From contig JAGUCH010000005.1 in assembly GCA_019096065.1 (NCBI GenBank), positions 7,068,001 to 7,132,000 of the forward strand: DNA of 64,000 nucleotides, read 5' to 3'. Below are positions 29,481 to 40,880 of this stretch, piece by piece. How positions within the stretch are numbered: the first letter of the stretch is position 1; each line of letters opens with the position of its first letter. The position numbers and the translations under genes are program-made. The notes under the pieces are model-generated. The model saw nothing but the letters and a program-made list of their open reading frames with translations, had not been told where the DNA came from and did not search any database. This DNA comes from Paracyclopina nana (taxonomy: Eukaryota > Arthropoda > Copepoda > Cyclopoida > Cyclopettidae).

Positions 29481-29574
29481 GCCTTTGGCTTATTGCAGGA
29501 AGTCATTACCATAAAGCACTTTCTTTTGCTTAGTTTGGTCACATAGTCTCCTGAGTCATTGGGAGTGCTTGCTG

Positions 29575-29890
29575 CTGAAGCTTGACTAGATCTAGCCTCA
29601 GAAACTTCTCAACTGATTCGAACCAAAATTGGTAGGATTCATCAGAGTTGCCTAATTCAGTCCAAATCCGAGGTCACATTCAAAAGATTGGTTTTAAGCA
29701 AAGCAAAGCTGGGTTAAGCAAAGAGAAATTGGGTACAACTTAGCAGCCTCGGATTTGCACTATATTTGACAACAACAATTGTAGGGCAACTCTGATGAAT
29801 CCTACTTTTGGTTCGAATCAGCTGAGCAGTTGCTGAGAAATATGCAATCAAAGTTACCTTGCTTTTACTTAAGCTTTGCTGGCTATGGCT
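29575..29890. repeat. Foldback repeat
   Basis: Inverted arms at about 29606-29655 and 29790-29840 share TTGGTAGGATTCATCAGAGT and its complement with few changes. The arm sequence is a diverged relative of the foldback element at 53908-54313. Confidence 0.6.
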
Positions 29891-30030
29891 CATTATCTTC
29901 CGCGTCTTTGATCGTGGCATGCTTACGGTTGTGATCGCTTCTTATTTACTGACATCGCAACCTTGTCAGTAAATAAGAACCGATAACAACCGCAACCATG
30001 CTACGATCAAAGACACGGAAGATAGTGAGC
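29888..30030. repeat. Long hairpin, 68-bp arms and 7-bp loop
   Basis: The left arm (29888-29955) and the reverse complement of the right arm (29963-30030) match at about 85-90% of positions, with TTATTTACTGACA next to the loop and TCTTTGATCGT further out. RNA from either strand would be a stable hairpin. Confidence 0.75.
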
Positions 30031-30339
30031 CTATGTTGTGGGATCCACCTATAGTTGCTTCTTAGCCAGGTTCGAACACGGGATATCAGCATAGTGTAGT
30101 ACGGAAAACCAGTTAAGTCAGGTTGAGTTGAGCACGCAAGTTAGCTGTGACCTGACTATCCTAATAACCCAATTTGAGAATTTGGGTTATTTTGGCAGAT
30201 CGCCATGAGTACCTTGCCGACGTCTATGACTCCTGCCGCCGTTTCCGCCTTTTTTGGAAAATACAATCGGCCGCGGTTTGGTGGCGATGTTATGCCACTC
30301 GATCATCTTTGCCTCGGCTTGATGTTATGCCTGCAATTG

Positions 30340-30450
30340 AAGCTCAGCTTGGCTTCTCAATGCTTTTTCAATGCGATGGCAAGCTTGAACTTTTGAATGC
30401 TAATGTCGCACCTGTTCATTTCTCAACAGCTGAATTTGAACTGAATTAGC
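30340..30450 (-). pseudogene. 5' remnant of a zinc-finger gene
   Basis: The minus strand shows the family's splice-acceptor-like lead (CAGCTGTTGAGAAATGAAC), an ATG and the eroded first finger. Its cysteines are partly lost and a stop follows the histidine. No fingers follow directly. Confidence 0.7.
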
Positions 30451-30689
30451 TCACTCACTCTCTAGTAGGACCAGGTAAGGTTGTGTTTGGTACTACTGGC
30501 AAAAAGGCAGTCCTTGGTTCTACTGGCAAGAGTATAACTGGAACTACCACGAGAGCAATAAAAAGTGACCATTCATTCCTTTTACTCAACCAAGATCAGT
30601 GTCAAGTCTAGCTTGGTATCTCAGCTATATTTTACATTAATTTTTTTTTCACTTACATTTTTTGTCCAAAAACTGTTAATTGGCACACA

Positions 30690-30995
30690 TGGATCCGGAA
30701 TTTTCTGGCACAAATGTCTCACTGGAACGGCTTTGGGCCCCATGCACAGTTGAGATATGTCTTGATAGGCTGCAATACAAAGCAAATATTTTGTCACAAA
30801 TGTCACACTAAATTGGCTTCAGTCAATCATGCACCAATTTGACATGCCTTTTAAGGTGTTGTTTCAGGCCAAAATGCTTGTTGCAAATGCCACACTGAAA
30901 TGGCTTTAGTCCACCATGCACAATCGAGATATGCCTTATAAGGCAACTCATTACACCAAATGTTTTGTCACATAAGTCACACTTGAATGGCTTAA
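30690..30995 (-). pseudogene. Severed C-terminal fingers of the array's first ZNF gene
   Basis: About four fingers are recognisable on the minus strand, the first two fairly complete, the last two with stops and cysteine losses. The segment begins exactly within a linker (LKPFKCD) at a TAA. The ZNF frame of unit 1 breaks in the same linker position at another TAA (31401-31403). The intervening 405 bp is an insertion. These fingers were therefore probably the C-terminal part of the ancestral gene. Confidence 0.7.
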
Positions 30996-31189
30996 GTAGC
31001 CAACTTAATCTAACAATACAGTCACTTTTGAAACAAACTCATTCAGGAAACACTTTTAATTGGTGTTTTGGCTTGCCCAAAAGCCAGCCTTGAATTTCAC
31101 TAAAAATTGGAATTTCAGGCAATGTAAGGCTCAAAATATGGTCAAATTTTAATTAAGTGTAACCAAATAATCATACAAAACTATTAAAG

Positions 31190-31400
31190 TAAGCTTATTA
31201 TGGCCGTTATTTTGGCAAAATATTGGAGAAAAGTACTGAGAAACTGAGAATTTTATTTGTGGTGTAGGATGGCTTTTGGTACTAATAGACCGATTCAGAA
31301 GTCAAAATCTGAAAAATGATTTTACAAAAACGAGATATTTGCAAATTTCATCATAATGTCGCGCGTTATTTTGTTGATAATGATGCAGGTGAACAGGGCC
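31190..31400. mobile_element. Left-truncated PIF/Harbinger-like MITE in array units
   Basis: Matches the complete MITEs at 52361-52583 and 55106-55327 from TTATTATGG to the right terminus (AGGTGAACAGGGCC), which is followed by TAA. The left 14 bases of the usual terminus are replaced. The same segment occurs in each later unit (about 33981-34191, 36775-36985, 39565-39775 and 42361-42571). Its right terminus supplies the last codons of ZNF-1. Confidence 0.8.
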
Positions 31401-31936
31401 TAAGTCCCTCATGCGCCATTAATATATGCGTTGAAAGGTTTGATCTTTGGCCAAATTGCTTGTCACAAATGTTGCACTGAAATGGCTTGAGTCCCTCATG
31501 CACTGTTATGATATGCGTTGAAAGGCCAGTCTTGAGTCCAAATGTTTTGTCACAAATGTCACACTTGAATGGCTTGAGTCTCTCATGCACCATTTTGATA
31601 TGCATTGAAAGGTGATATTTTCTGCCAAAATGAATGTCACAAATGTCACACTTGTATGGCTTACGTCCCTCATGCACTGATTTGACATGGCTTGAAAGGT
31701 GATATTTTCTGGTGAAATGAACGTCACAAATGTCACACTTGAACTGTTTGATTCCTCCATGCACTTCACTTTTGTGACGAAAAAGGTTCCCTTTCTGCAA
31801 AAACCGTTTGTCACAAATGTCGCATTTAAAAGTTTTCAGCTTTTGCATGCCTTTCCCCAGCTCATGCTTGGCTTCTTGGTGCTTTTAAAGCAATGTTCAG
31901 CTTGAATTTTTGTCCACAAATGTTGCACTTGTTCAT
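31366..31936 (-). pseudogene. ZNF-1, unit 1 (6 fingers, frameshifted)
   Basis: Family ATG at 31936. Compared with units 4 and 5, two Ts are missing in a run at about 31883-31887, inside the first finger, so the frame breaks. The downstream part (31366-31848) is open and encodes fingers 2-6. It ends HEGLR followed by ten residues read from the MITE terminus. Whether the 2-base loss is real or a homopolymer error cannot be told here. The same loss occurs in unit 3. Confidence 0.75.
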
Positions 31937-32503
31937 CCTTCAACAGCTGAAATAGAACTGAAACAGATGCGCCAATCTTTTTCTATTAACAAAGTGTTAA
32001 TTAGAGTCATCACTTGGCTATTTTCCAAGGAAACTTCTTACCGTACGCGCGCCCAATTTGAGGGAAAATGTCCACATATGATTATTTTTTCTTACTCAAA
32101 ATGCCGCAAAGGTTTTAAAAAAATGCCCAAAAACATGATTTTGGCCAATTGCTCAATTTTCATTATAGGGGGCGCTAGTTACTCTGAATGGCAGGAACTG
32201 TTTCAAAAAGATGTTATCACACATGTCACATTGCATTGGAATTAACGCCTTTAAGAAATTATTTGCGAAGTCTATTTTCTTGCACGCAAGCCTGTGACCT
32301 TTACGAAGCACCTAAAAACCGAGCGGCCTTATTTAGGGCACGTCAAAAAAGGTCGGGCTACAGCCTACTAATCAGGTCAGGAAAAAAATCAGAACTAAGC
32401 TGACACCAATTGCTGCCAAATATTTACAAAAGACAAGTATAAATAATGCAAATATTGCCATTTAAAAATACATTTATTATCATTAAGTCTCTTTTTGACG
32501 CAC

Positions 32504-33190
32504 TTATGATGTCGCACTTGAACGGTTTTTAAGCACATGCAACATTTGGGTATGCCTTGTAAGGTGATGTTTTCCACCAAACTGCAAGTCACAAATGTCA
32601 CACTTGAATGGTTTCAGTCCCTCATGCACGGTTTTAATATGCCTTGTTAGGTGATGTTTTCCACCAAACTGAAAGTCACAAATGTCACACTTGAATGGTT
32701 TCAGTCCCTCATGCACAGTTTTGTTATGCCTTGCAAGGTCACTCTTTAAAGCAAACAATTTGTCGCAAATGTCACACTTGTATGGCTTAAGTCCCTCATG
32801 CACCATTTTGATATGCATTGAAAGGTGTGATCTATGGCCAAATGCTTTATCACAAACATCACACTTGAATGGCTTCTGTCCATCATGCACAGTTTTGATA
32901 TGCTTTAAAAGGTAACCTTTTCCACCAAATGATTTGTCACAAATGTCACACTTGAATGGCTTCTGTCCATCATGCACAGTTTTGATATGTGATGAAAGTT
33001 TATGTTTTTCACCAAACAATTTGTCACAAATGTCACACTTGTATGGCTTAAGTCCTTGATGCACCAATTTGATATGCGTTGAAAGGTAACGTTTTGCACC
33101 AAATAATTTGTCACAAATGTCACACTTGAAGTGTTTGATTCCTCCATGCACCTGGTTTTGGTGACGAAGAAGGCTACTGTGATCCCCTGT
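32504..33190 (-). CDS. ZNF-2, unit 1 (7 fingers, no ATG seen)
   Basis: Seven full fingers preceded by a half-finger (SLLRHQNQVHGG). The open frame has no ATG upstream. The family's first finger and start are missing, so it is either a 5'-truncated copy or a downstream exon. A CACAG before GGGATCAC at about 33189 could be a splice acceptor. Two linkers read DGQKPFK. The last finger ends in a short tail (VLKNRSSATS) and a stop. Fingers 6 and 7 are near duplicates (GGKHHLTRH). Confidence 0.7.
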   Translation of the reverse strand, partial: TGDHSSLLRHQNQVHGGIKHFKCDICDKLFGAKRYLSTHIKLVHQGLKPYKCDICDKLFGEKHKLSSHIKTVHDGQKPFKCDICDKSFGGKGYLLKHIKTVHDGQKPFKCDVCDKAFGHRSHLSMHIKMVHEGLKPYKCDICDKLFALKSDLARHNKTVHEGLKPFKCDICDFQFGGKHHLTRHIKTVHEGLKPFKCDICDLQFGGKHHLTRHTQMLHVLKNRSSATS

Positions 33191-33544
33191 GACAATTTTA
33201 GACGGAAGTATGCAAGTTAATTCACTAAACTTCTTTCGTCATTTGTGCGGTGGCGCTTATGCTGCTTGCTGCAATGAAAAAGCGGGAAATTCAAATTTAG
33301 ATTTTAGCGCCAATTTTTAGTGCTCGAGTGGGAGGAGCCTGTTAATCAGCTTTACCAGACATGGAATTTTTACTTCAAGAATTGCTTTAATATGGCGTTT
33401 TCTATCATCTGACAGCTTTTTTGTGAAACTCACGATTCATAGAACTCTACTTTTTTTGTCAGAGGCCCTTCCATAGCATAGTCTGATGAAGTGTAGAAGT
33501 ACAGCTGAGATAAGGGTCACCTTACATTATAGATCATCTTGGCT

Positions 33545-33690
33545 AGGGATTCATTTTTAGAGGAGATACAGGTATTTAATTTTCCTCTTTTTCATTGAAC
33601 TTGACAACTTCTTATGAAGGCATGACCGAGGTTCAAACCACGGACGGCTGACTGAGAATACTCCACACTTACCTCTGAGCTATAGGAAGT
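33545..33690 (-). mobile_element. tRNA-derived SINE, family 2, in array units
   Basis: On the minus strand TAGCTCAGAGGTAAG resembles box A and GGTTTGAACCTCGG box B. Copies sit at the equivalent place in the later units (about 36340-36485, 39130-39275 and 41925-42070), so it was present before amplification. Confidence 0.65.
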
Positions 33691-34156
33691 GGAAGCGAAG
33701 TTTTCGGACGTCACTTCAGCTGTCGCGCTAGCGTAGTTGACCCATTGGTAGTGTTACAAGACATGAGCTTTTTTTTCAAACCCAAAGTAGCCAACTTAAT
33801 CTAACAATACAGTCACTTTTGAAACAAACTCATTCAGGAAACACTTTTAATTGGTGTTTTGGCTTGCCCAAAAGCCAGCCTTGAATTTCACTAAAAATTG
33901 GAATTTCAGGCAATGTAAGGCTCAAAATATGGTCAAATTTTAATTAAGTGTAACCAAATAATCATACAAAACTATTAAAGTAAGCTTATTATGGCCGTTA
34001 TTTTGGCAAAATATTGGAGAAAAGTACTGAGAAACTGAGAATTTTATTTGTGGTGTAGGATGGCTTTTGGTACTAATAGACCGATTCAGAAGTCAAAATC
34101 TGAAAAATGATTTTACAAAAACGAGATATTTGCAAATTTCATCATAATGTCGCGCG

Positions 34157-34728
34157 TTATTTTGTTGATAATGATGCAGGTGAACAGGGCCTAAGTCCCT
34201 CATGCGCCATTAATATATGCGTTGAAAGGTTTGATCTTTGGCCAAATTGCTTGTCACAAATGTTGCACTGAAATGGCTTGAGTCCCTCATGCACTGTTAT
34301 GATATGCGTTGAAAGGCCAGTCTTGAGTCCAAATGTTTTGTCACAAATGTCACACTTGAATGGCTTGAGTCTCTCATGCACCATTTTGATATGCATTGAA
34401 AGGTGATATTTTCTGCCAAAATGAATGTCACAAATGTCACACTTGTATGGCTTACGTCCCTCATGCACTGATTTGACATGGCTTGAAAGGTGATATTTTC
34501 TGGTGAAATGAACGTCACAAATGTCACACTTGAACTGTTTGATTCCTCCATGCACTTCACTTTTGTGACGAAAAAGGTTCCCTTTCTGCAAAAACCGTTT
34601 GTCACAAATGTCGCATTTAAAAGTTTTCAGCTTTTGCATGCCTTTCCCCAGCTCATGCTTGGCTTCTTGGTGCTTTTTTAAAGCAATGTTCAGCTTGAAT
34701 TTTGTCCACAAATGTTGCACTTGTTCAT
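34157..34728 (-). pseudogene. ZNF-1, unit 2 (6 fingers, frameshifted)
   Basis: Family ATG at 34728. A single T is missing in the run at about 34699-34703 (GAATTTTGTCC against GAATTTTTGTCC in units 4 and 5), which breaks the frame between the two halves of finger 1. Fingers 2-6 and the MITE-derived tail are intact. This lesion is different from that of units 1 and 3. Confidence 0.75.
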
Positions 34729-35292
34729 CCTTCAACAGCTGAAATAGAACTGAAACAGATGCGCCAATCTTTTCTATTAACAAAGTGTTAATTAGAGTCA
34801 TCACTTGGCTATTTTCCAAGGAAACTTCTTACCGTACGCGCGCCCAATTTGAGGAAAATGTCCACATATGATTATTTTTCTTACTCAAAATGCCGCAAAG
34901 GTTTTAAAAAAATGCCCAAAAACATGATTTTGGCCAATTGCTCAATTTTCATTATAGGGGGCGCTAGTTACTCTGAATGGCAGGAACTGTTTCAAAAAGA
35001 TGTTATCACACATGTCACATTGCATTGGAATTAACGCCTTTAAGAAATTATTTGCGAAGTCTATTTTCTTGCACGCAAGCCTGTGACCTTTACGAAGCAC
35101 CTAAAAACCGAGCGGCCTTATTTAGGGCACGTCAAAAAAGGTCGGGCTACAGCCTACTAATCAGGTCAGGAAAAAAATCAGAACTAAGCTGACACCAATT
35201 GCTGCCAAATATTTACAAAAGACAAGTATAAATAATGCAAATATTGCCATTTAAAAATACATTTATTATCATTAAGTCTCTTTTTGACGCAC

Positions 35293-35979
35293 TTATGATG
35301 TCGCACTTGAACGGTTTTTAAGCACATGCAACATTTGGGTATGCCTTGTAAGGTGATGTTTTCCACCAAACTGCAAGTCACAAATGTCACACTTGAATGG
35401 TTTCAGTCCCTCATGCACGGTTTTAATATGCCTTGTTAGGTGATGTTTTCCACCAAACTGAAAGTCACAAATGTCACACTTGAATGGTTTCAGTCCCTCA
35501 TGCACAGTTTTGTTATGCCTTGCAAGGTCACTCTTTAAAGCAAACAATTTGTCGCAAATGTCACACTTGTATGGCTTAAGTCCCTCATGCACCATTTTGA
35601 TATGCATTGAAAGGTGTGATCTATGGCCAAATGCTTTATCACAAACATCACACTTGAATGGCTTCTGTCCATCATGCACAGTTTTGATATGCTTTAAAAG
35701 GTAACCTTTTCCACCAAATGATTTGTCACAAATGTCACACTTGAATGGCTTCTGTCCATCATGCACAGTTTTGATATGTGATGAAAGTTTATGTTTTTCA
35801 CCAAACAATTTGTCACAAATGTCACACTTGTATGGCTTAAGTCCTTGATGCACCAATTTGATATGCGTTGAAAGGTAACGTTTTGCACCAAATAATTTGT
35901 CACAAATGTCACACTTGAAGTGTTTGATTCCTCCATGCACCTGGTTTTGGTGACGAAGAAGGCTACTGTGATCCCCTGT
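35293..35979 (-). CDS. ZNF-2, unit 2 (7 fingers, no ATG seen)
   Basis: Same frame and apparently the same protein sequence as in unit 1. Lacks the family start. The flanking upstream spacer is two bases longer in T runs. Confidence 0.7.
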   Translation of the reverse strand, partial: TGDHSSLLRHQNQVHGGIKHFKCDICDKLFGAKRYLSTHIKLVHQGLKPYKCDICDKLFGEKHKLSSHIKTVHDGQKPFKCDICDKSFGGKGYLLKHIKTVHDGQKPFKCDVCDKAFGHRSHLSMHIKMVHEGLKPYKCDICDKLFALKSDLARHNKTVHEGLKPFKCDICDFQFGGKHHLTRHIKTVHEGLKPFKCDICDLQFGGKHHLTRHTQMLHVLKNRSSATS

Positions 35980-36950
35980 GACAATTTTAGACGGAAGTAT
36001 GCAAGTTAATTCACTAAACTTCTTTCGTCATTTGTGCGGTGGCGCTTATGCTGCTTGCTGCAATGAAAAAGCGGGAAATTCAAATTTAGATTTTAGCGCC
36101 AATTTTTTAGTGCTCGAGTGGGAGGAGCCTGTTAATCAGCTTTACCAGACATGGAATTTTTACTTCAAGAATTGCTTTAATATGGCGTTTTCTATCATCT
36201 GACAGCTTTTTTTTGTGAAACTCACGATTCATAGAACTCTACTTTTTTTGTCAGAGGCCCTTCCATAGCATAGTCTGATGAAGTGTAGAAGTACAGCTGA
36301 GATAAGGGGTCACCTTACATTATAGATCATCTTGGCTAGGGATTCATTTTTAGAGGAGATACAGGTATTTAATTTTCCTCTTTTTCATTGAACTTGACAA
36401 CTTCTTATGAAGGCATGACCGAGGTTCAAACCACGGACGGCTGACTGAGAATACTCCACACTTACCTCTGAGCTATAGGGAAGTGGAAGCGAAGTTTTCG
36501 GACGTCACTTCAGCTGTCGCGCTAGCGTAGTTGACCCATTGGTAGTGTTACAAGACATGAGCTTTTTTTTCAAACCCAAAGTAGCCAACTTAATCTAACA
36601 ATACAGTCACTTTTGAAACAAACTCATTCAGGAAACACTTTTAATTGGTGTTTTGGCTTGCCCAAAAGCCAGCCTTGAATTTCACTAAAAATTGGAATTT
36701 CAGGCAATGTAAGGCTCAAAATATGGTCAAATTTTAATTAAGTGTAACCAAATAATCATACAAAACTATTAAAGTAAGCTTATTATGGCCGTTATTTTGG
36801 CAAAATATTGGAGAAAAGTACTGAGAAACTGAGAATTTTATTTGTGGTGTAGGATGGCTTTTGGTACTAATAGACCGATTCAGAAGTCAAAATCTGAAAA
36901 ATGATTTTACAAAAACGAGATATTTGCAAATTTCATCATAATGTCGCGCG

Positions 36951-37521
36951 TTATTTTGTTGATAATGATGCAGGTGAACAGGGCCTAAGTCCCTCATGCG
37001 CCATTAATATATGCGTTGAAAGGTTTGATCTTTGGCCAAATTGCTTGTCACAAATGTTGCACTGAAATGGCTTGAGTCCCTCATGCACTGTTATGATATG
37101 CGTTGAAAGGCCAGTCTTGAGTCCAAATGTTTTGTCACAAATGTCACACTTGAATGGCTTGAGTCTCTCATGCACCATTTTGATATGCATTGAAAGGTGA
37201 TATTTTCTGCCAAAATGAATGTCACAAATGTCACACTTGTATGGCTTACGTCCCTCATGCACTGATTTGACATGGCTTGAAAGGTGATATTTTCTGGTGA
37301 AATGAACGTCACAAATGTCACACTTGAACTGTTTGATTCCTCCATGCACTTCACTTTTGTGACGAAAAAGGTTCCCTTTCTGCAAAAACCGTTTGTCACA
37401 AATGTCGCATTTAAAAGTTTTCAGCTTTTGCATGCCTTTCCCCAGCTCATGCTTGGCTTCTTGGTGCTTTTAAAGCAATGTTCAGCTTGAATTTTTGTCC
37501 ACAAATGTTGCACTTGTTCAT
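36951..37521 (-). pseudogene. ZNF-1, unit 3 (6 fingers, frameshifted)
   Basis: Family ATG at 37521 and the same two-T loss as unit 1 (at about 37467-37471). Fingers 2-6 and the MITE-derived C-terminus are open. Unit 3 also has private indels in its spacer (37740-37890), where neighbouring units have an extra G or A, or lack a C. Confidence 0.75.
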
Positions 37522-38084
37522 CCTTCAACAGCTGAAATAGAACTGAAACAGATGCGCCAATCTTTTTCTATTAACAAAGTGTTAATTAGAGTCATCACTT
37601 GGCTATTTTCCAAGGAAACTTCTTACCGTACGCGCCCAATTTGAGGAAAATGTCCACATATGATTATTTTTTCTTACTCAAAATGCCGCAAAGGTTTTAA
37701 AAAAATGCCCAAAAACATGATTTTGGCCAATTGCTCAATTTTCATTATAGGGGCGCTAGTTACTCTGAATGGCAGGAACTGTTTCAAAAGATGTTATCAC
37801 ACATGTCACATTGCATTGGAATTAACGCCTTTAAGAAATTATTTGCGAAGTCTATTTTCTTGCACGCAAGCCTGTGACCTTCTACGAAGCACCTAAAAAC
37901 CGAGCGGCCTTATTTAGGGCACGTCAAAAAAGGTCGGGCTACAGCCTACTAATCAGGTCAGGAAAAAAATCAGAACTAAGCTGACACCAATTGCTGCCAA
38001 ATATTTACAAAAGACAAGTATAAATAATGCAAATATTGCCATTTAAAAATACATTTATTATCATTAAGTCTCTTTTTGACGCAC

Positions 38085-38771
38085 TTATGATGTCGCACTT
38101 GAACGGTTTTTAAGCACATGCAACATTTGGGTATGCCTTGTAAGGTGATGTTTTCCACCAAACTGCAAGTCACAAATGTCACACTTGAATGGTTTCAGTC
38201 CCTCATGCACGGTTTTAATATGCCTTGTTAGGTGATGTTTTCCACCAAACTGAAAGTCACAAATGTCACACTTGAATGGTTTCAGTCCCTCATGCACAGT
38301 TTTGTTATGCCTTGCAAGGTCACTCTTTAAAGCAAACAATTTGTCGCAAATGTCACACTTGTATGGCTTAAGTCCCTCATGCACCATTTTGATATGCATT
38401 GAAAGGTGTGATCTATGGCCAAATGCTTTATCACAAACATCACACTTGAATGGCTTCTGTCCATCATGCACAGTTTTGATATGCTTTAAAAGGTAACCTT
38501 TTCCACCAAATGATTTGTCACAAATGTCACACTTGAATGGCTTCTGTCCATCATGCACAGTTTTGATATGTGATGAAAGTTTATGTTTTTCACCAAACAA
38601 TTTGTCACAAATGTCACACTTGTATGGCTTAAGTCCTTGATGCACCAATTTGATATGCGTTGAAAGGTAACGTTTTGCACCAAATAATTTGTCACAAATG
38701 TCACACTTGAAGTGTTTGATTCCTCCATGCACCTGGTTTTGGTGACGAAGAAGGCTACTGTGATCCCCTGT
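38085..38771 (-). CDS. ZNF-2, unit 3 (7 fingers, no ATG seen)
   Basis: Same seven-finger frame as units 1 and 2. No private change seen in the coding part. Confidence 0.7.
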   Translation of the reverse strand, partial: TGDHSSLLRHQNQVHGGIKHFKCDICDKLFGAKRYLSTHIKLVHQGLKPYKCDICDKLFGEKHKLSSHIKTVHDGQKPFKCDICDKSFGGKGYLLKHIKTVHDGQKPFKCDVCDKAFGHRSHLSMHIKMVHEGLKPYKCDICDKLFALKSDLARHNKTVHEGLKPFKCDICDFQFGGKHHLTRHIKTVHEGLKPFKCDICDLQFGGKHHLTRHTQMLHVLKNRSSATS

Positions 38772-39740
38772 GACAATTTTAGACGGAAGTATGCAAGTTA
38801 ATTCACTAAACTTCTTTCGTCATTTGTGCGGTGGCGCTTATGCTGCTTGCTGCAATGAAAAAGCGGGAAATTCAAATTTAGATTTTAGCGCCAATTTTTT
38901 GTGCTCGAGTGGGAGGAGCCTGTTAATCAGCTTTACCAGACATGGAATTTTTACTTCAAGAATTGCTTTAATATGGCGTTTTCTATCATCTGACAGCTTT
39001 TTTTTGTGAAACTCACGATTCATAGAACTCTACTGTTTTTGTCAGAGGCCCTTCCATAGCATAGTCTGATGAAGTGTAGAAGTACAGCTGAGATAAGGGG
39101 TCACCTTACATTATAGATCATCTTGGCTAGGATTCATTTTTAGAGGAGATACAGGTATTTAATTTTCCTCTTTTTCATTGAACTTGACAACTTCTTATGA
39201 AGGCATGACCGAGGTTCAAACCACGGACGGCTGACTGAGAATACTCCACACTTACCTCTGAGCTATAGGGAAGTGGAAGCGAAGTTTTCGGACGTCACTT
39301 CAGCTGTCGCGCTAGCGTAGTTGACCCATTGGTAGTGTTACAAGACATGAGCTTTTTTTTCAAACCCAAAGTAGCCAACTTAATCTAACAATACAGTCAC
39401 TTTTGAAACAAACTCATTCAGGAAACACTTTTAATTGGTGTTTTGGCTTGCCCAAAAGCCAGCCTTGAATTTCACTAAAAATTGGAATTTCAGGCAATGT
39501 AAGGCTCAAAATATGGTCAAATTTTAATTAAGTGTAACCAAATAATCATACAAAACTATTAAAGTAAGCTTATTATGGCCGTTATTTTGGCAAAATATTG
39601 GAGAAAAGTACTGAGAAACTGAGAATTTTATTTGTGGTGTAGGATGGCTTTTGGTACTAATAGACCGATTCAGAAGTCAAAATCTGAAAAATGATTTTAC
39701 AAAAACGAGATATTTGCAAATTTCATCATAATGTCGCGCG

Positions 39741-40313
39741 TTATTTTGTTGATAATGATGCAGGTGAACAGGGCCTAAGTCCCTCATGCGCCATTAATAT
39801 ATGCGTTGAAAGGTTTGATCTTTGGCCAAATTGCTTGTCACAAATGTTGCACTGAAATGGCTTGAGTCCCTCATGCACTGTTATGATATGCGTTGAAAGG
39901 CCAGTCTTGAGTCCAAATGTTTTGTCACAAATGTCACACTTGAATGGCTTGAGTCTCTCATGCACCATTTTGATATGCATTGAAAGGTGATATTTTCTGC
40001 CAAAATGAATGTCACAAATGTCACACTTGTATGGCTTACGTCCCTCATGCACTGATTTGACATGGCTTGAAAGGTGATATTTTCTGGTGAAATGAACGTC
40101 ACAAATGTCACACTTGAACTGTTTGATTCCTCCATGCACTTCACTTTTGTGACGAAAAAGGTTCCCTTTCTGCAAAAACCGTTTGTCACAAATGTCGCAT
40201 TTAAAAGTTTTCAGCTTTTGCATGCCTTTCCCCAGCTCATGCTTGGCTTCTTGGTGCTTTTTTAAAGCAATGTTCAGCTTGAATTTTTGTCCACAAATGT
40301 TGCACTTGTTCAT
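39741..40313 (-). CDS. ZNF-1, unit 4 (intact, 6 fingers)
   Basis: 190 residues, uninterrupted from the family ATG. Finger 1 MNKCNICGQKF, finger 2 introduced by MQKLKTFKCD, then four standard fingers with helix stretches TRKYHLSSH, GRKYHLSMH, GLKTGLSTH and GQRSNLSTH. The C-terminus PCSPASLSTK is not zinc-finger sequence. It is translated from the right terminus of the adjacent MITE. Upstream is the family's splice-acceptor-like TTCTATTTCAG. A DNA-binding protein is expected. Closest relative outside the array: ZNF-B at 11885-12433. Confidence 0.85.
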   Translation of the reverse strand: MNKCNICGQKFKLNIALKKHQEAKHELGKGMQKLKTFKCDICDKRFLQKGNLFRHKSEVHGGIKQFKCDICDVHFTRKYHLSSHVKSVHEGRKPYKCDICDIHFGRKYHLSMHIKMVHERLKPFKCDICDKTFGLKTGLSTHIITVHEGLKPFQCNICDKQFGQRSNLSTHILMAHEGLRPCSPASLSTK

Positions 40314-40880
40314 CCTTCAACAGCTGAAATAGAACTGAAACAGATGCGCCAATCTTTTTCTATTAACAAAGTGTTAATTAGAGTCATCTCTTGGCTATTT
40401 TCCAAGGAAACTTCTTACCGTACGCGCGCCCAATTTGAGGGAAAATGTCCACATAATAATTATTTTTCTTACTCAAAATGCCGCAAAGGTTTTAAAAAAA
40501 TGCCCAAAAACATGATTTTGGCCAATTGCTCAATTTTCATTATAGGGGGCGCTAGTTACTCTGAATGGCAGGAACTGTTTCAAAAAGATGTTATCACACA
40601 TGTCACATTGCATTGGAATTAACGCCTTTAAGAAATTATTTGCGAAGTCTATTTTCTTGCACGCAAGCCTGTGACCTTTACGAAGCACCTAAAAACCGAG
40701 CGGCCTTATTTAGGGCACGTCAAAAAAGGTCGGGCTACAGCCTACTAATCAGGTCAGGAAAAAAATCAGAACTAAGCTGACACCAATTGCTGCCAAATAT
40801 TTACAAAAGACAAGTATAAATAATGCAAATATTGCCATTTAAAAATACATTTATTATCATTAAGTCTCTTTTTGACGCAC

